A stretch of DNA of 64,000 bases from positions 17,497,001-17,561,000 of the forward strand of contig OX387202.1 of NCBI GenBank assembly GCA_947561715.1, given 5' to 3'. The DNA is from Ascidia mentula (Eukaryota > Chordata > Ascidiacea > Phlebobranchia > Ascidiidae). Under the pieces are notes generated by a model. The model did not search any database. It was not told the origin of the DNA and was given only the letters and a program-made list of their open reading frames with translations. Positions 10,231 to 19,846 of this stretch are shown here, piece by piece (position 1 is the stretch's first letter; the number at the start of each line of letters is the position of its first letter). The position numbers and the translations under genes were made by a program.

Positions 10231-13200
10231 CTAGGTGGCGGGGTATGTCGTTGATGGGGCGTGTTTAATTCTGTTGCATGTTTTCCAGATAGTGTGTGTT
10301 AGTGCGGTGTTTAACAGTGCTCCTAATGTTTTCGTGTAAGGTGTTGTGTTGTGAAGTTGTGGAAATGTGATGTGTAAAGGGGTGTCGAAAGGACAGGTGT
10401 TTAAGTCAGATAAAGTTCGAAAGACGTTGCGAATTAAGGTGAGCAGAGGTTGAATGGAAGGACAGTTGTGGAATAGGTAAGTAAAAGTTTCATAGGGGAA
10501 TTTGCACAGGTAGCAGTGGGGTTGTTGGTCCAAGGGGAGGTATGATTTTTGACAATTTAACGGAAGAATTTTATGTGTTAGCCGAAAATTAAAAGTTTTG
10601 AGATAATTTGGAAAGATGGGATGGTGAATTTGGAGCCAGTCGTTAAAGGGATGTGGTGTGTTGGTTTCGTCGATGATCCGGAGATAGAGGGGTTTGAATT
10701 TTTTGGTCATGAGCTCAGTTTCGGTGAGTTTGAAAGATTTGAGAAGATTAAGAATATGAAGATAGTGCGGAGAAGGTGTTGAAGCGTGAGGAAGAAAGTT
10801 TCTAGAACGAAGGTTAAAAAGTTTGGGGGGAGTCCAATGTTATATTCTATAAAGGAAAGTTGTGGAGAGGTTGGGGATTTCAAAAGGCGGTGACTGTAAT
10901 ATTGCTTTATAGAAGAGAGAAGTGATAGGTCAGCGTAGAGGGGAATGTTTGCCGCGCCGTAACCGCCATGGTCACGACGGGCTGCCAGGATGTTAATTGG
11001 CAGGGTTGGGCTGTTTGGGCCGACGACGAACTTTACCACGATGCCGTCGATCCGTTCTCGTTGCTGGGGAGATAAAGGGTAAGTTTTACCAAGGTATGAA
11101 ATTTGGGGCAAAAGTAAAGTTTTTGAGAGGATGCATTTAGAATCAAAGGTAAGAAACGGGTTGCTGATAGATTTGGCGCGGGATTGCAAAGAGGTAATTG
11201 TTTTGTGCCATGTCGCTGTAATGTCTGATGGTGCGCCTATTGGGGTGTTTAACGGAGTTATCGATTTAGGGTTGCACTTTATATTACACAAGGTCGGGTC
11301 ATCAATGGGAGGTCGGATGGCAATCGCTTCGGTTTTGGTGGGGTTTAGTTTTAATCCAGAAAATTTACCAAAATAATCAATGAGGCCGAGGGCTTTGGTG
11401 AGGGAGTGCCGATGCGCCACCACTAGGGTGACGTCATCGGCGTAAGCGATTGCCTTGGGTGTGTTGCGGCATGGCACTGGGGTTGAGTCGATAGAAGAGT
11501 TATTTTGAAGGGCAACGAGGAGCGGATCTAGGGCAATCAGGAAGAGGTTCAGACTAAGGGGGTCTCTTTGTCTGACTCCTCTCCTGGTGGCAAAGCCGTT
11601 TATGAAGGCCCGGGAGTTGGCGCTAGAGTGAAGTGCAGAAAGGTAATTAGTAAAGCAAGTGGGAAAGCGTTTAAGAGTTAACTGAAGGAGTAGACAAGAA
11701 AATGAAACAGAATCGAAGGCTTTTTGAAAATCGAGGGAAATGAAGTAAGTGTCCGAATTGATGGAGGAAGCGTGATGGTGGAGATCGCGTAGGAGAGAAG
11801 TTGCGTCGGTGGTGGAAGAGCCGGGGGTAGCGAATTGATTTGAAGAAAGAAGGGTTTGAGTCTGAGATTTAGAAGCTTGTAAAGAATTTTCAGGTCCGTA
11901 TTTAAAAGAGAGATTGGCCGGTAATTATTAAGAATAGTGGGGTCATTTTTTTTAAAGATAAGGGTAAGATGTCCAAGGTTGTATTCTGAAGGGGTGTAGG
12001 AATTAAAATATGAGAAGTTAAGAGCTTGGGTGAGGTCGGGGGTTTTGCCGGAGGGAAAGAGGGAAAGAGTTTTTCTAATTTCATGTTGCGTGATGGGGAT
12101 TGATAGGATTTCAATGTGTTGGTCCGAATTTAATTTAAGGGGAATTTTAGCGAATAAATTAGAGGGGTCAGGTATTGGAAGGTTTTGATTAGAATATAAA
12201 GTTTCGAAGAATTGCCGAGTGTGAGAAAGAAGTTCCTTGGGGGTAGAGAGAGGGAGGCCGTGGTCGTCTTGTAGTTCGAAAATGGGATTGTGAATTCGTG
12301 AGGGTAGTAATTCGGAATAGAGTAATTTATCGGTAATGTTTTTAAAATGGGAGTCGGAAAGTTTTCAGAAGAGGGATTGTCGTTGAGAATTTGGCGGGCG
12401 GTGTCGAGTTGTTGCTGTAGGGTGTAAGTTTCTTCTCGGGATTGTTTAGCCAAACGTTTCGAATGTGATTTTGTCAGGGATTGAAATTAAATTTAAGTGT
12501 TAGCCAAAAATCCATGGGGTTAGGGTGTAAGGGAGCGAGAGTTTGCCAAAGGGGGTAGAAGCGGTGAAAGTCGAGACGGAAAAGAGGGTCGTTAAGAGTT
12601 TTAGTATTATTTTTCCATGTGCCACGGCCTCTGGGTGGAGAAGAGATAAGGTTAAGAGAGACCAAAACCGAGTAATGGTCCGAAAAAGGGCAAGGAGTAA
12701 AAAGATGATTATTGGGAGATAATGAAAGGGAGAGGTAAATTCTATCTATTCTAGACTGAGAGTTTGGGGCGCGGCGGGAAAATTGACGGAGATTTGGGTG
12801 TAGAAGCCGAAAAGAATCCTGTAAATTAAAAGTGGTTAGTAATTTTATGAGGTTATAGCTGGGTTGCCGATTGGGTAGTGATGGGTATCTGTCTAAGGTA
12901 GGGTCGGTTACGCAATTAAAATCTCCAGTAAAAACAATTGGGTGTGCAGAAGAGATGTAGGGGTAGAGAGAGTCGAAGAATTTGTTATTGAATATGTAAT
13001 TTTTTGTGCCGGAGGGTGCGTATATATTAACTAAGTGAAAGGTGTGGGTCAGGGTTGATATATCGGCCGCAATAATGCGACCGTCAGAGTCGGAAGTTGA
13101 ATTAAGAATTCGGAGGCTGGAGGAGTTTAGAAGAACTGCGACACCCCCGAAGGCAGAGCCTTTTAGAGGTGCCCAGTTTAAGAGGATTGGGCCGGAAGTC

Positions 13201-13370
13201 CATTCGGACTTCCACAGGGATTCGGTATGGGGGGTAAAGTGAGTTTCTTGGAGGCAAAAAAGGTCAAATTTCAAAGAGGAAAGGTACCGAAATAGGGCCC
13301 TTTTCTTGGTTGCCTGGCCTAAGCCGTTAACGTTCAGAGTGCAAATGCGTAGATAAGAAATTGGCGCCAT
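10231..13370 (-). pseudogene. LINE ORF2: endonuclease-reverse transcriptase (copy 1)
   Basis: The start MAPISYLRICTLNVNG lies 47 nt after the ORF1 stop. Residues 1-298 (13,370-12,474) form an AP-like endonuclease with the expected motifs: LNVNG, QETH (E42), TGDFNCV, SRIDRIYL and SDHYSV. After frame changes near 12,460, 12,120 and 11,900, the reverse transcriptase shows SLDFQKAFDSVSFS (motif A), GVRQRDPLS (motif B, with R where the sister copy has the usual G) and AYADDVTLVV (catalytic motif C), followed by SGLKLNPTKTEAI. The C-terminal part (10,710-10,231) has CYLCKFPYETFTYLFHNCP, the Cys/His motif common after LINE reverse transcriptases. It overlaps the RT frame by 4 nt in another frame, so another shift lies there. 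It copies element RNA at a nicked target when intact. Confidence 0.85.
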
Positions 13371-13416
13371 TATAAAAACAAAATAAAAACAAAGTCACGT
13401 GGTCAGTGGGGTTATT

Positions 13417-14798
13417 TCAAAAACAGGTGGAATTAAAGTCGTCCGGCATATTCGCTTTACAACTACAAACAACTTTTTCTCCGGGCAAAAGATTGTAAAC
13501 CGCGCCGCAGGTACAGCTGATTAGAATCCGCTGGCAGTTCTTATTAGTGCAGCGGGATGGGCTTGTATAGAACATTTAATATCCTTGCCTGTATATGCAG
13601 TGAGACAACATGTCGTTTTCTTCGGTATGGGTGGTGAGTCACTCTGTTTTCGTTTGCGGGAACGCACCTCGGTGAAGCCTTCTTCGTCACGCTTGGCTGC
13701 TCTGGGTGTTGACGTTGCCACGGGTGATGGTTGGTGTGTCGGAGCGGTAATAGCCAACTCGGGCTGCGGGATACGGTGTTGTACCGCCTCTGGTGTCTTG
13801 CATTTTGGACTCACGATGAGCGTTGCGGCGCTAGAGGGTGGTAGCGCCTCTGCCGTCTTGTAGATGTTGTGGTGCGTTGTAGCGATAGTAGCCACCTCGG
13901 GCTGCAGGATCCGATGTTGTAAAATAAAATCAAGTCACCGCCTCTGGTGACTTGATTTTATTCTTCTTCGCGGGCGTTGGGGCGCGCTTGAGTGACGCCT
14001 CTGGAGACTTCACGCCCCTTTGTGTGACGTCAGCCGTCACGGTCGGGGGCGCACGGTCCGCAGCTGATGTTTTGCGCTTGCTCGCTGTGACGTCAGCCAT
14101 CACAGTCAATGGTTCAGCACTTGCGACAACAGCTGTCGCGTTGCTGGTTTCACCCTGGCGCGCTCTTATCAGTGGCGCCAAGTGTAACTTCTGGCACATG
14201 CAGGTGCACAGATGGTGTGACCTCAGCGGTCGCTTGCATATTTTGGTCCGGCGCAATAACAGCTGTCAGACCTGTTGTAGCGTTAGCTTCTGATGTCTTC
14301 TTATCTTCAGCTGGCACATTCGGCTCCTTATCGCCGGCACTATTCTTTTCGGCTGCCTGCTTGCGCTCCACCGCTTGCCTCGCAAAGCTTGGGCAGTCGC
14401 TTTTCTGGTGGTCCATTTCCAAACAAAATTCGCATTTTTTTGGCTGGCCGTTGTATTTTATCTCGACCACGTTCTTACCAAGTCGAACCCGCTCTGGGAT
14501 CGGGTTCTCTTTCAGCACAGACCCTTTCATAATAATAATTCGCTTGCCTCCGTAGAGGCCGCAATCGTCATTGGTTTTCCACCCTCTTAGTGTTGGGGCG
14601 TACTTGGCAAAATATGCGAGGAGCGCTTGCATTGGTATACGCGGGGGGACCTTGGTAAGTGTAACACATCGCTCGAAGTGCCATGGCGAATTCACGCGCC
14701 TTATCCTTGTGGGGCAGTAAAACTTTACTCTGCCGTTAGAGAACTGCAACATCACGCCCCTTTGTGTGACGTCAGCCGTTAAAATTTATAACAGACAT
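13417..14798 (-). pseudogene. LINE ORF1: nucleic-acid-binding protein (copy 1, rearranged)
   Basis: Contains CEFCLEMDHQKSDC, a C-X2-C-X4-H-X4-C zinc knuckle, then a Thr/Ala/Lys-rich middle and the beginning of a Cys-rich tail. Compared with the sister copy, it lacks about 58 bp of the Cys-rich tail (joined at about 13,569), carries about 155 extra bp around 13,780-13,939 ending in an inverted repeat, and has lost about 175 bp near the N-terminus, where 28 nt copied from elsewhere in ORF1 sit instead (14,752-14,779). It shares an upstream frameshift with the sister copy. Its GC-rich composition stands out from the AT-rich host DNA. Confidence 0.85.
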
Positions 14799-15093
14799 AT
14801 TGCAAAACAGAAAAATGGTGTGTGAAGTGACAAAGGACACACCCTGGCCGCTTGTCGATAACCTCTACTAAAACGTACGAAATAGTGGCCCTGAAAAGGG
14901 CCGGGCTGGCTAAACAAGCGACCTCAAGAATCTCCTCCAAACACTTTACTGACAATTACTTTTCAAAAGAAGTTCCAAAAACAAACTGGTAAATCCTTCC
15001 GGTAACTGCTTTGAACAACTTTCAAATGATTAAATAGAGAAAATAGCTTGTCGAAACAGTAGGTAACTCTCGTATGATGCTTGCCTTATTCAA

Positions 15094-16297
15094 ATAGCAA
15101 TTAACTGTCACATATATGCGTTCTTGTTATCGAACGTTTTCAGTTGATGGTTCAGCCTTTTCGACACGAACAATTTAAAGAAACACACCATCAACAGGGC
15201 CAGGGGTTCACTAATGGATTCATCAGGCTGTCCACAAGCATATGGAAAATGACAATGTTACAGGACCTACGATGCGATGCGTGTTTATGATGCTTGAATG
15301 ACATTGCGTAAACCACTAAGTGGCGACGGCAACGCTGGAGCGATGTCTGACTGAAATAGGAAGTCATTATGTTCGTACAACTGACTTGGAATTCCACAAT
15401 ACAACACCACACACATAAATCTGTTTTGAGACCAGATCTTATGCAGAAATATCTCGTCAACTATTTTGCAAGGGAAATATCTTGAGGTGCCAGATCCGTC
15501 ACCCAGCACATAGAACACAACACGCAATTGTATTCAATGTTGAGCAGAATGGGAGACGCGACGGAAACGCATACACTACAAAAATTCCCATTCGTTTTGA
15601 GCTTGATTTATTAATAGCGGCTCGAGGCTCACGTTTTTGGGGAGAAGAGAAAAAAGAGTGTTTTTCTTGTAAATGTGTATTTGCCTTCCGCAGAGTTATT
15701 AAAATATGATAGGAATTCCATTTTATGGAAAGTGATTACTTGACCCACAAACAGTTTTTCAACGCATGTAATCCATAGTCTAATCTTTTTGCATGTAATT
15801 GCTTTAAGCGTAGTTCTTGTTGGTGTTGGCAAAAGTTGTTGTGGAAATAATATAACATTTTCAATTTGCCGCTAGATGTCGCAAGTGGTAGCGTATTGAC
15901 AATATATTTTTATGTGTCATGATCAGTATACTGGGAAAATGTAAGCTGTTGGCTTAGTGCCCAACTTCTTATTTTATGGCAAGTGGTTGGTTTCGAACAC
16001 GATTCACAAACAGGTTTTGTGATGACGATTACATGCTACTGTCACGTGATTTATGAAATCGGCCCCAATCCATCTGTGACCACCTGTGTGATTATTATGT
16101 TTTTGTGTTGTGCTAATTGCAATTATCTGTGTTTAAAGTGTGCTTGGTATCTAACCTTTTCATTCATTGGTTTAAAATCATTTCAATACGAACAATCCAA
16201 AGAAAAACAGCATGAATTTTATCGCAATTCTAGTCCCAGCATTTAGCAGGTTTCGAGACATTGAAATTAGCGAAATACTTGGTTTACTAACTTTTAT
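15094..16297. repeat. Repeated block Z, copy 2, ending at a 28S rRNA stub
   Basis: Homologous to 18,010-19,310 and 29,790-31,095; part of it (about 15,600-16,280) is almost identical to both. An 87-codon plus-strand ORF (15,983-16,246) recurs in the three copies, but the identity covers non-coding flanks equally, so it is not called a gene. The block ends with only the first 15 or so bases of the 28S fragment (ggtttactaactttt). Confidence 0.7.
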
Positions 16298-16519
16298 AGA
16301 ACATGATAGATGGTCGCGACAACAACGCATCGAAACTGACGTATTTTTTTTATTAAAATTGCAACTCAATGTTCGTACCGCCGATTTGAAGCACCAAAAA
16401 AATTGCACACGCACCAAACTTTAAGCTGTGTCTAACATGGAAATCTTTCCACCAAATATTGAGCTCCAATTTTACACATAAACAAGGTTTACAAACAGTT
16501 GTTTGTACAGAGAATCCAT
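16298..16519. repeat. Block W piece
   Basis: Short non-coding piece homologous to 8,310-8,460 and 29,300-29,445 (taagctgtgtctaacatgga). No gene is seen. Confidence 0.6.
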
Positions 16520-17135
16520 GAGCAGGAGACGATACATGTCTCTTTGCGATCGCTGAACTCAACAAGTTTCTTGATATCTGTCCAATGTAGGATTGACCAC
16601 ATGAATATGGGAGTTTGTTAACGACGGACTAGAGGAGAAAGGTCGTCTTTTTTTAATGGAAAATGCTGCGCAAATTTGTGTGGATCGTGTTCCACGATCT
16701 ATACAGTCTTCCTGTCTGTGCAGCGAATCGGGTTAATTCCTGTCGGAATCGGTGGTTGATACGGTATTCATCACCGAGCATACGCAGTTGGCAATGAACT
16801 TGTGTAGGTACCCATCCCTTTGCAGCAAGTATTTATGTCTTCGAATTCACTTTCGATGATTTTATACGTGCTGCTTGTCTTGTAGGTACGTAGAAGGATG
16901 CAAGGAGCGCATAAGGTTAACCTCTTAATGACGCGGGACAAAGCTCTACTATTTGCTACAGAGATTGGGGCTGGCTATAGCCTCCTGAAGGTCTTGCTGA
17001 AGACCTTTACGGGCGTGGCATTTTTGCCTGAAAATAATCGTTCATTCCTCAACCGTCTCAAATATGCTGAATTTACCATTGCCTCCACTTTAACCTCCAA
17101 CAGCAACGTGTTCGTCCAACCGTCGAGTTAACGTT
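16520..17135 (-). mobile_element. Penelope-like element relic, linker and nuclease remnants
   Basis: On the minus strand, pieces such as TYKIIESEFEDI, KYLLQRDGYLHKFI and ANCVC resemble the region between the reverse transcriptase and the GIY-YIG nuclease in Penelope-like elements. Further along, the sequence matches the nuclease-side DNA at 9,000-9,300 (tttcttgatatctgtccaat; gtatagatcgtggaac-like stretch). It is strongly decayed. A related piece of the linker lies at 44,180-44,560. Confidence 0.45.
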
Positions 17136-17649
17136 TAGGGTAAAATGACCTCATAATCATCCAACCAGTTCTGTTGATCATTTGTTTCCACACTCCACTC
17201 ATTTGGATGACCCTTGTGGGTTAAACGACCATTTCACTCTTTGCTGCCAGAAAATTTAAGCTAATTTCCTTTATTTCTCAATGAATTTAAATGTAATAAA
17301 ATGAGTCTGACACAAATTGCGAAGTTTTTAATTAATATTTTGCACATTTTTTGTAATTGTTTGGATGTTATGGACTCAGTTATTTGCACCTACAGAAGTA
17401 ATTCATGCGTGTAAATGCTTTGCGAAAAGGTTATATGTTTCGATCGCAAGGGCTGGAGGAAATGATAAATACTGGATTGGTCAAAGGCGCTCGAGCCATA
17501 TACCATCAAAATGGTATTGGGGCAAACGTGTTCAATTTTCAATGATGGTTTTTGCATCTCGACTTTAGTGTATAAATTATGCTAAAAGCATTCGCGCATG
17601 ACTATTTTGTCGTTAATATTCGTACATGACTTTGTGACAAACAAACAAT
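17136..17649. other. Non-coding stretch shared with 44,560-44,940
   Basis: Homologous to 44,560-44,940 (attggtcaaaggcgctcgag in both). The end (about 17,590-17,645) is the locus that lacks the hAT MITE found at 5,796-6,207: cttatgaca-like target DNA runs on without interruption (gactttgtgacaaacaaaca). No gene is seen. Confidence 0.55.
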
Positions 17650-19290
17650 ATTAATGCTTTCCTACACTCCTTAACATGTAACATCCAGCCACATATTTTT
17701 TCCTACTTTTGGGTTGATTTGACCCATTATATGTGTGCACTACGGTTCATAAGCTGATAAGTTTGTTTCTAGCGCTGCAGTGATGGTGCATGAATTATGG
17801 ATGGTAGCTCGAGGTATCCAGGTTAATAGCTGCAGGATCTTTGAGTTCGCAGACTCAAACAATATTTGGGAAGGTTTTATCACGTTCATTATATTTATTA
17901 TGAAAGAAACGACCGTTTGCAACTGTTCTGGTTACGCCGTGTGATTAGTATAATATGCCACAATCAATCTGTGACTACCTGTGTGATTACTACCACCGTG
18001 CGGAATACTGATAGCAATTAACTGTCATATAAATGCGTTCTTGTTATCGAACGTTTTCAGTTGATTGTTCAGCCTACAGTCATTTCGATACGAACATTTC
18101 AAAGAAACTCAACATCAACAGGGAAACAAATTTGTTCATCTTGTGTTAGTTTTCGTTCACTTGTATCAACTCACTTATAAATGCTTTGACAAATGCCTTA
18201 GTCAGGGGTTCTCAAATGGATTCATCAGGCTTGTCCACAAGCATATGAAAAATGAACAATGTTGCAGGACCTACGATGCGATGCCTGTTTATGATGCTAA
18301 AATGTCATTGCGTGAACCACTAAGTGGCGACGGCAACGCTGGAGCGATGTCTGACTGAAATAGGAAGTCATTATGTTCGTACAACTGACTTGGAGGTCCG
18401 CAATACAACGGCACACATAGAAATCTGTTTTGAGACCCGATGTTATGCACAGCTCCTCCACTATTTTACAAGGGAAATATCTTGCGGTGCCGGGTCCGTC
18501 ACCTAGCACATAGAACAGAACACGCAATTGTATTCAATGTTGAGCAGAATGGGAGACGCGACTGAAACACTAACACTACAAAAATTCCCATTTGTTTTGA
18601 GCTTGATTTATTAATAGCGGCTCGAGGCTCACGCTTTTGGGGAAAAGAGAAAAAAGAGTGTTTTTCTTGTAAATGTGTATTTGCCTTCCGCAGAGTTATT
18701 AAAATATGATAGGAATTCCATTTTATGGAAAGTGATTACTTGACCCACAAACAGTTTTTCAAAAAAAAAACGCATGTAATCCATAGTCTAATCTTTTTGC
18801 ATGTAATTGCTTTAAGCGTAGTTCTTGTTGGTGTTGGCAAAAGTTGCTGTGGAAATAATATAACATTTTCAATTTGCCGCTAGATGTCGCAAGTGGTAGC
18901 GTATTGACAATATATTTTTATGTGTCATGATCAGTATACTGGGAAAATGTAAGCTGTTGGCTTGGTGCCCAACTTCTTATTTTATGGCAAGTGGTTGGTT
19001 TCGAACACGAGTCACAAACAGGTTTTGTGATGACGATTACATGCTACTGTCACGTGATTTATGAAATCGGCCCCAATCCATCTGTGACCACCTGTGTGAT
19101 TATTATGTTTTTGTGGTGTGCTAATTGCAATTATCTGTGTTTAAAGTGTGCTTGGTATCTAACCTTTTCATTCATTGGTTTAAAATCATTTCAATACGAA
19201 CAATCCAAAGAAAAACAGCATGAATTTTATCGCAAATCTACTCCCAGCATTTAGCAGGTTTCGAGACATTGAAATTAGCGAAATACTTGG
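17650..19290. repeat. Repeated block Z, copy 3
   Basis: Full-length copy of the Z block that leads into a 28S rRNA fragment. Nearly identical to 15,600-16,280 and 30,400-31,070 over about 680 bp. No gene is supported. Confidence 0.7.
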
Positions 19291-19575
19291 TTAACTGACT
19301 TTTCTGACTCCTCTTGCTTAAAGTTCCAGATGATTGATAGGCCACGCTTTCGCGGTCTGTATTCATGCTGAAAATCAAGTGAGCTTTTGCCCTTTTACTC
19401 TACGCAAGGTTTCCGTTCTCGCTGAGCTCACCTAAGGACACCTGTGTTATTGTATGACAGATGTACCGCCCCAGTCAAACTCCCCGCCTGACAAGGTTTG
19501 CAGGGCGGGCGCCACACCTAAGACTAAACCGTGACCTGAAGGTCTCTTCTGCTTTACTGAATAATGATACAACAA
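19291..19575 (-). pseudogene. 28S rRNA fragment (domain V region), copy 1
   Basis: The plus strand contains gtaccgccccagtcaaactc, the reverse complement of the highly conserved gagtttgactggggcggtac of large-subunit rRNA. The match continues on both sides: ctaaggacacctg, gcgagcttttgccc-like sequence, ctgaaaatcaa, cacgctttcgcggtctgtatt and, at the low-coordinate end, acttttctgactcc (rRNA ggtgtcagaaaagt). About 280 bp of domain V, including the P-loop helix, is thus present in minus sense, with substitutions and small deletions. It is not a working rRNA gene. It lies about 270 bp beyond the stop codon of the ficolin gene, in the same orientation. Confidence 0.92.
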
Positions 19576-19846
19576 GCAAAAGGTTCCATGTTTTAATGTT
19601 CCATGTATATTATTTTTTATGTGATGATTTGTGAAGCAAAGTATTTACAAAATATTCACAGCATCAAGCAAACACACTTGTGAATTCGATGCAATCGTGG
19701 TGGTAATAAGTATATGCGGTTAATAAATTGGTAATCACTTTTCAAAGAATAAAGAAAAAATAGTTTCAGTAATTACGATGATTTATTTTTATTTTTATTA
19801 AATCACGTAAATAATTCCATTCATTTGTTTTGTTTTCTCTTCAGTT
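19576..19846. other. 3' flank of ficolin copy 2
   Basis: AT-rich sequence downstream of the ficolin stop codon. AATAAA hexamers on the minus strand occur at 19,794-19,799 and 19,782-19,787, 48-60 nt past the stop, and are plausible poly(A) signals. Confidence 0.55.

Larger units (their letters stand above)
9651..15093 (-). mobile_element. L1/Tx1-like non-LTR retrotransposon, near full length, copy 1
   Basis: A two-ORF LINE in minus orientation: 5' end near 15,090, ORF1 about 14,798-13,417, ORF2 about 13,370-10,231, then a 3' UTR ending in a run of nine A on the minus strand (T run 9,651-9,659). ORF1 has a CCHC knuckle and ORF2 has an AP-type endonuclease, a reverse transcriptase with YADD, and a terminal Cys/His motif. 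This order fits the L1 superfamily, with Tx1-like features; the clade call is tentative. The 3' boundary is where homology to the LINE-free paralog at 29.6 kb ends. The 5' boundary is where homology resumes (atagcaattaactgtca). Frameshifts and internal rearrangements make it inactive. A sister copy is at 47,445-52,873. Confidence 0.85.

Noticed and set aside
15983-16246. 87-codon ORF present in three Z blocks
   Set aside because: Flanking non-coding DNA is just as conserved, and the fifth copy does not keep the frame.
19291-19575. Working rRNA gene
   Set aside because: Only about 280 bp of 28S with substitutions and small deletions; no neighbouring 18S, 5.8S or rest of 28S.
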